Assembly: GCA_033398695.1 (NCBI GenBank)
Contig: CM065802.1
Coordinates: 204,743,096 to 204,807,095 of the forward strand
Reading direction: 5' to 3'
DNA from: Orobanche coerulescens
Taxonomy: Eukaryota > Streptophyta > Magnoliopsida > Lamiales > Orobanchaceae
DNA: 64,000 bases
The notes below the pieces were generated by a model. It was not told the origin of the DNA, searched no databases, and saw only the letters and a program-made list of their open reading frames with translations. The position numbers and the translations under genes are program-made. Shown here piece by piece: positions 54,743 through 64,000 of the stretch (the stretch's first letter is position 1; each line of letters begins with the position of its first letter).

Positions 54743-56606
54743 ATAGTATCATAGTATCGTGTCTTGTGTGCGTTTTCATAGGTTTGTCATTTTATTTTTA
54801 ATTTTTCATTGTTTTGTGTTATGTTGTTTTGAGGTGATAGAGAATAACGTAATGAGATATGGAATGAGAAATACGGAGGAAAAGTAAAAGCAAACTCATA
54901 TAAATTATTCGATGATATTTGAGTAGAAGACAAGTGACCAAAGAGCTAACGGATCAAAACTGGGCATAAGCTAATGAAGCCGACATTGCAAAGGTAAAAG
55001 AATGCTCATAAAGTATCGAATACTAGGAGTCCGAGAATGAAAAATATAGAGTTGGAAATACAATCAAGTTAGCTTTCTAAAGCCACCGACCGTTCGTAAA
55101 TTCAAATTTTCTAGAGGAAGTTATTCTAAAAACGATCAAACTGCACGCAGCGAGTGAGCTCCCGACACTGCGCTAGCTGACAAGTGAGTGAGGCACGCGG
55201 GGGCAAAGTGAGTCCACGCTCACTTCCCTTTACGAATAGTGGGCCGGCGCTAACGTTGTTGCACAACATTTCTTGTACCGTTTTTCTTTTCTCTTTTTGT
55301 TTAGGACTCCTCCAACATGTTTCCTAGTATAAATATAATGTATTAAGGAGTCCGATTAAGCTTTCTTCAACTCTAAAAATATCTAGTTTACTTTCTTTTC
55401 ATCTTTTGGAGATCTGCTTGGAATTCAAGATCCGGAATTGATATTATTGAAGCAATTATTTTTCTTTCTCTATTTTTTGTATGATTCAATTGTTCTTAAT
55501 TTTTTTCATAGCATGATGATGTATGAACCATTTTATCTTGTTGAATCAACCAAAAGTATGATGTAAACTTCAAATATAGGGTTAGACAAATTCGTATGAG
55601 TTAACATGAAGGACAAATAATTACTGTTCATATTTTTTAATTGAATTGATTTATATAAATAACGAGCAAGTCAGAACTCGTGCTACGCACAAACTTGCTC
55701 TCTAAGTGTTTTCGCGTGAATTTGTTTATGTTTTTGTAAATATAACAATTTTGATGATTTTATAGTTTATTAGTTATTGTAGTTGAATTTGTTAATGTTT
55801 ACGTAAATGTAACCATTTTGCTCTTCAACCCCATAGCTTCTCGTCTTGTTTTATTAGGTAGGTTAGCAGAAGCTAAGCGAGCTAGTTCAAAGATATGATG
55901 CTCGTACATTATGGGCGAGAGCTTTAAGCTACATTTCAGACTCGTGCGTTGCACCGTTTTTTTTTTGTTTTTTTTTTCGATAAACTATTGAACTCTTGCG
56001 TATGTCTTAAACTTAACTTTTTTAATTTGCTATTATAATTTACAAATGGGTTCGAGCAAAATTATGTAGTTTTTCTTTTATATTCAAATATTCTTTACAT
56101 AATATTCAGCGTAATCCGTTGAATTATAAATCTAATGGTGCATTTGATTGAAACGTGCTTCGTAATTCTTAGCCAAATAGTTTTAAAATAAGTTGAGCTA
56201 ATTTCGAATCTAACATAATTGTTAAGTGTTAAGCCCAAATTGGCTTTACCAACTCACGTATCGTGATATTCTAAATATTACTTCAAACCTTTAAATTCAC
56301 AAACTATAAAATGCTCAAATAGTAATAAGTTCTTGTTTCTTTGCTAAGAAATATGAAAGATAATACACCCACAACGTTACAACTAAATAAATAATGTACA
56401 TTAGGGACAATCTAATCCCTCGTATGTTTGAATTAGTAAACTATTTTACCATCCCTTTTATCATACTTGCATAAACACACTGCAACTCAAGTAGCTAACT
56501 GACAGCTAGGTAGTTGATATGTGGCGAAAGTAAGTTGTTAACTAACAGACTAATAATGTTGTTATCATTTAATTTTCTACCTTTTAAATTGAGATACGTA
56601 CAAGTT
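54743..56606. other. Unassigned sequence
   Basis: No coding region recognised. A TATA-like stretch (TATAAATATAATG near 55330) followed by ATTAAGGAGTC could belong to a decayed LTR. The words GTGCTACGCAC (about 55680) and CGTGCGTTGCAC (about 55940) recall the one near 52535. No boundaries can be set. Confidence 0.4.
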
Positions 56607-57055
56607 ATTTACGAACAACTGTTGGAGGGCACCGTCACCGTCCCTTTTACACCGGCTGCAACTCTTATCACATCTTCAATCAATTGGTAGTTACCCATTA
56701 TATCCACGTGAGCTCCACTCAACGTTCCCCGACCCTCAAGAAAGTTAGATGGAGGGTTGTGATCATATTCCCTAACATAGATTTTAATTCTTCAAGGATT
56801 GAATATCGTTTTTCCACGCCACCCTTTTGCATACATGAGTCCCGCACTTAATGCTGGTACAGTTTTATCTCCATCAATTGAATAAACTCAGTCTTTTAAC
56901 CAACCATCGTCGTTTTTATCTTTTGCCGAGGTGTCAATCTGGAATGGTATGTAGCATTCTACTGTTGGTCTGTGTTTGTAAATGTATGCTCGTTCGATTG
57001 GGATGCTTACTCCATACAATGAAAAGATTTTCATGTCTGGAGCATTTGGTAACCT
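56607..57055 (-). pseudogene. PDAT-like gene, last exon, decayed
   Basis: On the minus strand, after a splice acceptor (TTTTCAG, exon starts at 57055), the frame reads LPNAPDMKIFSLYGVSIPIE, then KTVPALSAGLMYAKGWRGKT and FLEGRGTLSGAHVDIMGNYQ. These match the conserved C-terminus of plant phospholipid:diacylglycerol acyltransferases, ER enzymes that move an acyl group from a phospholipid to diacylglycerol to make triacylglycerol. The histidine in SGAHVDIMG matches the catalytic one of the family. Two in-frame TGA codons (after GWLKD and after IFNP) break it. I see no other PDAT exon in the window, so this is a fragment or a badly decayed copy. The natural stop lies near 56607. Confidence 0.82.
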
Positions 57056-57559
57056 GAAAATTGAAAGAAAAGTTAATTAGAAAGTGATATGGTTTCAGAC
57101 AAAAAATAAGGACTATTCGGGTAAAAATGCCAAAGGGCTGTTTGGATAGCTTATTTTAGCAGCCCTTTTGGTATCTTGATGCGTTTATGAGGCTGTACTT
57201 AATATACCTAGTGCTCAAGTTCTATAGTGCAATGTATGAGAATTTCATTCTCATTTGGCAAAATGTCCTCCGCCCTTTTTTAACTAAAAAAATCCTTTTT
57301 GGTCAGTATTTGAAGTCTGTCAAACACTCAAACATATTATTAACCAATACTTATGGTTTGAGGCAACATAATAAGATACAAACACTATCTTCCACTAATC
57401 ATTTCTGATGTGTATACAACCACTCTCCATACACACATCCAAACACCCATTTCAGTAAGTTAAATGACATATTGAACCAATGACATAATGAACCTAAGTT
57501 TCATTTACGTTGGACCCAATTACGCAAATGATTATGAAATTAAGGTTGGAGGTAAAACC
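57056..57559. other. Intron-like or unassigned sequence
   Basis: AT-rich, with no recognisable coding. It lies directly upstream of the PDAT-like exon on the minus strand and could be its intron. Confidence 0.4.
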
Positions 57560-57562
57560 TGA

Positions 57563-57648
57563 GGAGGCCCATGAACAACAATAACATAAGCAGCAGGTTC
57601 CCCAATGTCACTATCCGTCAGCCACATCTATCCTTGATCTGTCACTGC
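57563..57648 (-). pseudogene. Unidentified exon-like segment 1
   Basis: On the minus strand, a stretch bounded by TTTGTTGCAG and CAG-GTTTTACC reads (in one frame, with one stop) MWLTDSDIGEPAAYVIVVHG. The splice-like borders are suggestive. I do not recognise the protein, and it does not match PDAT. Confidence 0.35.
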
Positions 57649-57854
57649 AACAAATACAAACTCATGTTAGTTCTTCTTTCACCCATTTGAAAAAGCTTAT
57701 GCTTAATAGCTTATCACCAAACCTAAATAAACTATAAACTCAAAATTCTTTGAATCTAGGTAAAGCTTATTGACTGAAAAATTTAAACAAAACATTAGTA
57801 AAAAAAACTCGATACAAAAATAGTAAATTACTAATTACAAATCGGTATCATTAC

Positions 57855-57932
57855 CTTTCCGGTCTCGATCTCGTCTGGTACTTTATACAAATCAGGCGTT
57901 ATCTCCGTTAGCCACAATCCAGGATACAGAGT
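57855..57932 (-). pseudogene. Unidentified exon-like segment 2
   Basis: On the minus strand, bounded by TTTTTTTTAG and AAAG-GTAATG, it reads TLYPGLWLTEITPDLYKVPD followed by EIETGK. It vaguely resembles segment 1 (WLTE/WLTD). Function unknown; it may belong to the same lost gene. Confidence 0.35.
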
Positions 57933-58141
57933 CACTAAAAAAAACACTAATTAATCAAAAAAGTTTATAAAAATTTTTAAACATCTTTTTTATAAAATTA
58001 CTTACATATAATTAAACAATCTGTTGTTGTTGTTGTTGTGATCTTGTCTTTCTTAAGAGGACAGATCTTGAAGAATTGGATGTGGAGCCTAAGATGTTGC
58101 AACTCCATGCTTGTTAACTCCCAAATTTTTTGTAGTCCACA
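57933..58141. other. Flank upstream of LTR F
   Basis: A minus-strand frame (CGLQKIWELTSMELQHLRLH) is open here, but I cannot assign it. CCACA (58137-58141) is the possible left target copy for element F; the matching copy would lie outside the window. Confidence 0.35.
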
Positions 58142-58525
58142 TGTAACACCCCCAAGACGATCAGGACATATTACAGCGCCGTGGACTCCACACTGTGGAC
58201 TCCACCAGGCTAACGTACCAACAAGACATTCGACGACGACATACGTCAACAACAAAACGACAAATTCACAATCCACGACATTCAAAACCAAAGACTGAAA
58301 TACGACAATCCAAACTAACATCCAAACCACTTCCCAAAACGGGTACACAACATTAACAAATTCAAGAAAGAAGTACTCGAGTACTTAAACCAATTACATA
58401 ATAAAGAAATCCCAAAACAAGACATCAATAAATAACCACTCAACAGAATCACGCCTGCCCATCATCCTCGTGCGGCTCGCATGCTCGTTTGCTTCCTTGA
58501 CCTGTACCTGAAATACAGAAGTATT

Positions 58526-58559
58526 TCCCCCATTTAAGGGGTTAGCGACAACTGCTAGT
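58526..58559 (-). promoter_or_regulatory. Conserved double hairpin, LTR F
   Basis: On the minus strand: TAGC/GCTA, then ACCCC-TTAAAT-GGGG; 384 nt from the LTR 3' end. This is the weakest example. Confidence 0.6.
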
Positions 58560-58699
58560 GCAAGTACAATCCATTTGAACTACCATTCTAATCAGATGAA
58601 AATATGCGCCAAAATCATTTTAGAAATCATTTATATTCCGGAATATTTATGGTGCACACGCACAAAACTCATTTCTCCAACAAAATAATTCAAAGTTAA

Positions 58700-58836
58700 C
58701 CTTGGTACGAGACTCACGGCCACCGTACCCCGCAGAGCCCCGTCGGACATCCCTGGGTGGTTAACCATAGTTCGCGGTACAAAACTCACGGCAACGTACC
58801 CCTAGAGGCCCCGCCGGACCGTCCCAAGGTGAACAT
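58700..58836. repeat. Tandem units, LTR F
   Basis: Two units of about 70 bp: GGTACGAGACTCACGGCCAC and GGTACAAAACTCACGGCAAC, each followed by CCCCG(T/C)CGGAC and a GGTG core. Confidence 0.8.
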
Positions 58837-59448
58837 ACACATATCCATCCATACAACCACGAAATGCCATAATTCAAATACTAGAACGCATAAACAAATG
58901 TAAAGTACTTGCCTTTGAGACATCTTTGAAGAATGAGGAATGAATAACGACTACGAACGATCCAAATGGAAAATGACGGTCCCTAAACGAAGGATCAACA
59001 TATCTCAGTCCTAGCGGACAACAATAATCGAATGGAATACTCCCACAACCCCTATTACAAGCTAAGTCAATATACGATTAATCGATACGGGCGAGGGTTT
59101 ACACAAAATCTCCCCGTATCGCAATTCACGGATTAAAATCGAGGAAAATGGATTGGGAATCACCCAATAACAACAATCGGTAAGGAATATCGCAACATAC
59201 ACGAACAATTCGAGATTAATCAAACAAAACCCGAAACCCCCAAAATTGACAAGGTAGGGTTCTAAGTCAAAATACCTTGAATTGGAATGGAGAAGATGGA
59301 TTAAGATGATGATGTTCTAAGCTTGGAACACAAGAATCGGTCTGCAATGAGACTCCACGGATTAGTCTCCACAATTCGCTCTAAAATCGCCGGAATCGCC
59401 CAATGGAAGAGAAGAGGAGGAAAAATGACGAGAAAGGGGGTTGTTCTC

Positions 59449-59457
59449 CTATTTATA
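59449..59457 (-). promoter_or_regulatory. TATA box in LTR F
   Basis: TATAAATAG on the minus strand, about 10 bp from the nearest palindrome. Confidence 0.65.
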
Positions 59458-59467
59458 TCAGGTATAG

Positions 59468-59764
59468 TTAGCGCACGCTAACCATCAAAAGATAACGCGC
59501 GCTAACGGGGTTGCTAGCAGTTCAGTAGCTGCTGCCCGGCCTCGCTAGCGTGCGCTAGATACGTTTAGCGCGCGCTAAATGCTACTCGATAGCGTACGTT
59601 ACGGAAGCCTAGCGCATGCTATCGGATGGTCAGTGTACATGATTCTGGGTTCAGAACCCCCACTGCCCAGTACGCTGAAGTCGTTAGCATGCTATAGTTA
59701 CGAGATAGCGTACGTTAAATGCACACCGATAGCGCATGCAAGAAATAAGGAGTAGCGTGCGCTA
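59468..59764. repeat. Palindrome array in LTR F
   Basis: About ten motif copies (TTAGCGCACGCTAA, TAGCGTGCGCTAG, TTAGCGCGCGCTAA, TAGCGTACGTTA and others), between the LTR start and the TATA box in element sense. Confidence 0.9.
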
Positions 59765-60294
59765 CACACGCAGAAGTACAGTGCTGCTCAATTCAGTACG
59801 CTGCTGCAGAAGGCACGAAACTCGAAACGCAAGACAAGGCCAGAATCCAGAAACATAAACATGAAATATACAAAACGACGGAGCTAAGCACTGAAAGAAA
59901 ATACAATTCTGACTACCGGGGAATCCGAAATACGATAAAGAAGATGAAATTCCCTCAACTTATAGGAAATTACAAAAATAGCCCAAGTGTCCGAAAATCA
60001 CGATACGACGTCGGATTGACAAACCAAAATTCACAACATGAACAACTCAACCATACGAACTTATGTAAACAAGGAAACAACGAAAACGAACAAGTTTTAT
60101 GAGAATCGAATGTTCATACGGCAAAACATAACATAGAATGGAATTACGTAAAAACATCTCCAAAACTTGGCCAACTGGAAAAACTCCAAGAATAAAGTAG
60201 ATTCAAAATGTCGAAACGGTTACAAGCGAGTCGATAAAAATAGACATACACCAAAAATGGAAACTACTAAAAATGGAAAGGTACGGATATTACA

Positions 60295-60332
60295 TTCTCC
60301 CCCTCTAAGAAAAAAGTTTTGTCCCGAAACTT
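60295..60332 (-). promoter_or_regulatory. Polypurine tract and hairpin of element F
   Basis: On the minus strand, CTTAGAGGGGGAGAA abuts the LTR. The preceding AAGTTTCGGGACAAAACTT (60314-60332) is the conserved hairpin with one mismatched pair. Confidence 0.7.
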
Positions 60333-60339
60333 AAGAATA

Positions 60340-61052
60340 AAAAAACTCGGGGTGCCTCGAACGCATATCCTCCTCCAACTCCCACGTTGCTCCCTCTACT
60401 CCGTGTTCCGACCATTGCACTTTAACCAAAGGAATGATTTGTGCTTTAATTATTTGTCTCGACGCTCCAAAATTTTAACGGGCCTCTCCTCGAACGTGAC
60501 GTCCTTCTTGATCTGCACGTCCCCGAAATCAATAACATGGGATGGGTCTGGAACATACTTCCTCAGCTGGGAGACGTGAAACACACTATGCACATGACTC
60601 AACGACGGAGGTAATGTCAAACGGTACGCTAACTCGCCAACTCTCTCCAATATCTCGAAAGGTCCAATATACCTCGGGCTGAGCTTCCCCTTTTTCCCAA
60701 AACGGAAAACTCCCTTCGACGGAGATACTCTCAACAGAACATGATCTCCCACCTCAAACTCCAAGGGTCGACGCCTAACATCCGCATATGACTTTTGTCG
60801 ACTCTGAGCTGCCAACATTCTCTTTCTAATCAACTCAACTTTCTCCCTCGTCTCTAATACGAGATCCGGCTCGATGCCAACTAAATCGGATGGCTCATCC
60901 CAACATATCGGTGATCGACAACGTCGGCCATAAAGCGCCTCATACGATGCCATCTTAATCGACGCGTGCCAACTATTATTATACGTAAACTCAATCAAGG
61001 CGAGATGCTCCTCCCAGTCACTACTCCAGTCTAACGCATACGTGCGCAACAA
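60340..61052 (-). pseudogene. Element F integrase C-terminus and chromodomain
   Basis: The frame at 60450-61052 starts MLRTYALDWSSDWEEHLALI and reads [33 protein letters not shown], then FEVGDHVLLRVSPSKGVFRF and [20 protein letters not shown], the integrase C-terminal region. It stops at RRDK. After a one-base shift the sequence gives PLVKVQWSEHGVEGATWELE, a chromodomain that would direct the integrase to marked chromatin. The frameshift would remove it from the protein. Confidence 0.88.
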
Positions 61053-61539
61053 ATCCTCGAACGTCTGAATGGTATGCTCGGACTGTCCGTCTGTCTAAGG
61101 ATGAAAAGATGTACTCAAACGTAAATGTGTCCCCAATGCGTTATGTACCGCCTGCAGAAATGCGATACAAACCGGCATCTCTGTCCGAAATAATAGTCTT
61201 CGGCATACCATGAAGTCTCATTACTTGAGCGATAAAAATACGAGTCAATTTTTATGAACCCCAAGTATCCTTGATGCCCAGAAAATGTGCTGACTTAGTC
61301 AGTCGGTCTACGATCACCCATACCATATTCATTCCGGTATTCGTCCTCGGCAAGTTCGTGACAAAATCCATGGAGATATCTTCCCACTTCCATTCCGGGA
61401 CGGGAAGTGGTTTCAAAAACCCGACTGGACGCTGATGCTCGATTTTGACTTGTTGGCAAGTCAAACACTTAGCCACAAATTCAACTACCTCATTCTTCAT
61501 GTCGTTCCACCAAAAATTCTTTCTCAAATCTTTATACAT
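61053..61539 (-). pseudogene. Element F integrase core
   Basis: The frame at 61252-61539 has [39 protein letters not shown] and [15 protein letters not shown]. Downstream, the SDRDG region is disrupted near 61150-61200. A stop codon replaces a glutamine before TDGQSEHT (about 61100), although the catalytic glutamate itself is encoded there. The copy cannot make a whole integrase. Confidence 0.85.
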
Positions 61540-62495
61540 TTACTCGAGCCCAGATGGACTGAGTAAGGTGACGCGTGAGCCTCTCTCATAATACTCTGCC
61601 TCAATTCCAAGTCGTTCGGAACACAAAGCCGACCTCGTAATCTCAACACACCATCCTCATGTATCACGAATCCCGAGGCTTTCTCCTTCCCTACATTCTC
61701 TCGAAGATGAATAAACATCGGGTCTTCCAACTGTCCCGATTTAATGTCGTCGACTAGAGACGAAGAAATCTCAAGAGTACGCAACTGCCCGGAACTCTCT
61801 GGTAATACAATCTCAACGCTCAACCCTATCAACTCTCGCTGGAGTCCTGGCTGGGCCATAAGTAACTCAAGTGCCCGAATCGACATTGATTTCCGGCTCA
61901 AGGCATCTGCCACCACATTTGCCTTGCCCAGATGGTAAAGGATCTCTAGGTCGTAATCCTTAATCAGCTCTAACCATCTCCGCTGTCTCATGTTAAGCTC
62001 TTTCTGCGTAAAAATATACTTCAGGCTCTTGTGATCAGTGAAAATCTGACACGACGAGCCATACAAGTAGTGACGCCAGATTTTCAACGCAAATACAACC
62101 GCGGCCAACTCAAGATCGTGCGTAGGGTAATTCAACTCGTACGGTTTCAACTGACGGGAAGCATAGGCGATTGTCTTCCCGTGATGCATAAGTACACATC
62201 CGAGCCCTTGGCCTGAACCATCACTAAAAACTGAGAAACCCTTATTACCACTCGGTAAAGCCAAAACGGGAGCGGTCGTCAATCGTTTCTTCAATTCCTC
62301 GAAACTCTTCTGTCTCTCGTCGGTCCACGCAAACTTCTCTGACTTCTGTAACAACTGAGTTAGCGGTCGAGCGAGCTTATAGAACCCCTCGACAAATCTA
62401 CGATAATACCAGGCCAAACCCAGAAAACTGCGGACCTCCTTCACATTTTTGGGCGGCGCCCAATCCAGTACTGCTTCTATCTTATGTGGGTCCAC
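61524..62495 (-). pseudogene. Element F RT end and RNase H
   Basis: 323 codons: RT tail ([20 protein letters not shown]), RNase H ([49 protein letters not shown]) and the start of the integrase zinc region ([10 protein letters not shown]). The expected order is kept. The next frame overlaps it at both ends, showing single-base shifts. Confidence 0.9.
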
Positions 62496-63003
62496 ACGAA
62501 CACCCTCGGTCCGAGATTACGTGGCCGAGAAACATAACCTCCCGTAACCAAAACTCACACTTTGAGAACTTCGCAAAAAGATGCTGAGTTCTCAAAATAC
62601 CTAGCACGATATGCAAATGACGGGCATGCTCCTCCTCGTTCCTAGAGTAAATCAGGATATCGTCGATAAAAACGACTACACACTTATCGAGGTACTCAAT
62701 AAAGACTTTGTTCATAAGCTGCATGAACACGACTGGGGCATTGGTTAGCCCGAAAGCCATAACCACAAACTCGTAATGACCGTATCTCATCCGAAAGGCC
62801 GTCTTCGGAATATCAGAATCCTTCACTCCGAGCTGATAATACCCCGATCTCAAGTCAATCTTCGAAAACACGGTTGCCCCTTGCAGTTGATCAAACAAGT
62901 CATCAATCCTCGGGAGTGGATACTTGTTTTTGATAGTCACTTTGTTCAACTCTCGATAGTCGATACACAAACGAAGTGACCCATCTTTCTTCTTCACAAA
63001 CAA
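62482..63003 (-). pseudogene. Element F RT core
   Basis: 173 codons with [40 protein letters not shown] and the catalytic site [14 protein letters not shown]. Upstream of 63003, two stop codons (near YI and before GAPVL) are TGA codons that fit C-to-T type changes. Confidence 0.9.
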
Positions 63004-63033
63004 GACCGGTGCGCCTCAAGGCGAAGCGCTCGG

Positions 63034-64000
63034 TCAAATATACCCCATGTCTAGGTCTAGCAACTCTCCCAACTGTTTCTTCAACTCAAGCATCTCGGCA
63101 GGCACCATACGGTATGGCGTCTTAGAAATCGGTGCTGCACCCGGCTCTAAATCAACAGTAAACTCAATCTCTCGGTCTGGCGGCAAACCCGACAACTCGT
63201 CTGGAAAGACGTCAGGATACTCACACACTACCGGAATAGACGAGAGCTCGACTCCCCCTTCTTCCGATCTCAAAGCATAACACCAGTAACCCGTACAACC
63301 TCCTCGAAGAAGTCCCACCGCCTTCAAAGCGCTGATCATAAATCTCTCGCTGCTCCGCTTACGCCCCACAAAAGAATGCTCAGTACCGTCAGAGGCTAAC
63401 ATCGAAATGGTTCTCGTTCTATAATTCATGATCGCCCCATGACGGTCCAGCCAATCCTCACCAAGAATCAGATCCTCCTCCTTAATATCTACCGCAATCA
63501 GATAAGAAGGCCAATCCCTCCCCGCAATACTCACATGAAAGTCTCTAATCTCACGATCCCCCATGATGCTATCCCCACTAGGCAGTTTAACAATAAATGG
63601 TTCACACGCAACTAGGCAATCAACATGCAGATGATGCACACAATCCATGGATATGAAAGAATGCGTAGCACCAGAATCGAATAACACGGAAACAGGATGG
63701 TCAAGGATGTGAACGGTACCTGTAGCTACCGTTGCGTCGGGATCCCCAGCTCGTCTCATCTCATACACACGGGGCGGAACAGACCCCGCACTAGAAGCTC
63801 CCCCTCTAGAAGGCTGCCCACGTCCTCGACCTCCACCAAAACTCTGTTGTGGTTGAGAAACTGTCGGTGCCTGATTCACGCTCGGCTCTCCCGCAACTGG
63901 GGCTGATATCTGAGTAATTGGTGGCCGAGCTGCATCTGTACAATACTTGGCACGATGCCCCATCCGACCGCAAGAAAGATAGTGAATCGGAGGCCTGTCA
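63034..64000 (-). pseudogene. Element F gag end and protease
   Basis: Starts at the window edge in gag. The zinc knuckle reads YLSCGRMGHRAKYC, with the first cysteine apparently replaced by tyrosine. It continues through a glutamine- and proline-rich linker to the protease (VSVLFDSGATHSFISM, intact D-S-G) and the LILGEDWLDRHGAIMNYRTR segment, then the link to RT (EFTVDLEPGAAPISKTPYRM). It ends at a stop near 63034. Confidence 0.88.

Larger units (their letters stand above)
58142..60294 (-). repeat. 3' LTR of element F
   Basis: 2153 bp, TGTAACACCCCCAAGACG to ACGGATATTACA as read on the plus strand. It contains the double hairpin (58526-58559), two tandem units (58700-58836), a palindrome array (59468-59764) and a TATA box (59449-59457), all in the same relative places as in A, B and D. 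The polypurine tract follows at 60295. Confidence 0.92.
60295..64000 (-). mobile_element. Gypsy element F internal region (chromovirus), runs off the window
   Basis: Minus-strand internal region in the order, from 64000 down: gag end, protease, RT, RNase H, integrase, chromodomain, polypurine tract. It is broken into five frames by frameshifts and stops. The 5' LTR lies beyond the window. Similar in order to the pol of A but clearly diverged. Confidence 0.92.

Noticed and set aside
58038..58298. 86-residue frame crossing the left end of LTR F
   Set aside because: It spans the element boundary and has no motif.

Overview
The window is repeat-dense nuclear DNA from a flowering plant, and almost all of it is transposable elements inserted into one another. 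This is supported by long-LTR Ty3/gypsy elements with a C-terminal chromodomain (Tekay/Del-type chromoviruses), Ty1/copia elements, a plant L1 LINE with a DUF4283-type ORF1, hAT and Mutator-like elements, and a decayed fragment of a plant phospholipid:diacylglycerol acyltransferase (PDAT) gene. I see no intact cellular gene, rRNA, tRNA or CRISPR array. The species cannot be named from the sequence.

Layout. 1-3155 is unassigned, AT-rich sequence with a small tandem duplication and a GC-rich patch. 3156-4255 and 22126-23125 are two halves of one old plus-strand copia pol relic, split by gypsy element A (4256-22125, minus strand). A's left LTR is itself split by a non-autonomous LARD-type LTR element (5865-14090), which has a perfect 5-bp target duplication and only a gag stub inside. 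24615-30118 is a minus-strand copia element with a large internal deletion. 30124-about 33045 is the 5' LTR and leader of a plus-strand gypsy element (B), followed directly by a 3'-truncated LINE (about 33046-38672). 38673-41648 is a minus-strand gypsy fragment (C) carrying a copia-type solo LTR (39178-40659). 41649-46922 is plus-strand gypsy D (same family as A), truncated inside RT, with a Mutator-type MITE in its gag. 46923-48331 is an LTR fragment (E) in the opposite orientation. 48332-54576 is a decayed hAT element that contains a smaller hAT MITE. A 151-bp Mutator foldback element sits at its right end. 54743-58141 holds the PDAT relic and two unidentified exon-like pieces. 58142-64000 is the 3' LTR and most of the internal region of a third minus-strand chromovirus (F), which runs off the window.

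How the parts relate. The autonomous-type elements carry gag, protease, RT, RNase H, integrase and chromodomain, but every copy here is broken by frameshifts, stops, deletions or lost catalytic residues. The most interesting layer is non-coding. The chromovirus LTRs share three modules although the surrounding sequence has diverged: (1) arrays of the palindrome AGCGNNCGCT between the LTR start and the TATA box; (2) a tandem repeat of roughly 70-110 bp units; (3) two adjacent short hairpins at a nearly fixed distance (about 325-385 nt) from the LTR 3' end, whose stems are preserved by wobble or compensatory changes. A further hairpin precedes the polypurine tract. These look like conserved cis-acting RNA and DNA elements of the family and are the best candidates for something undescribed.
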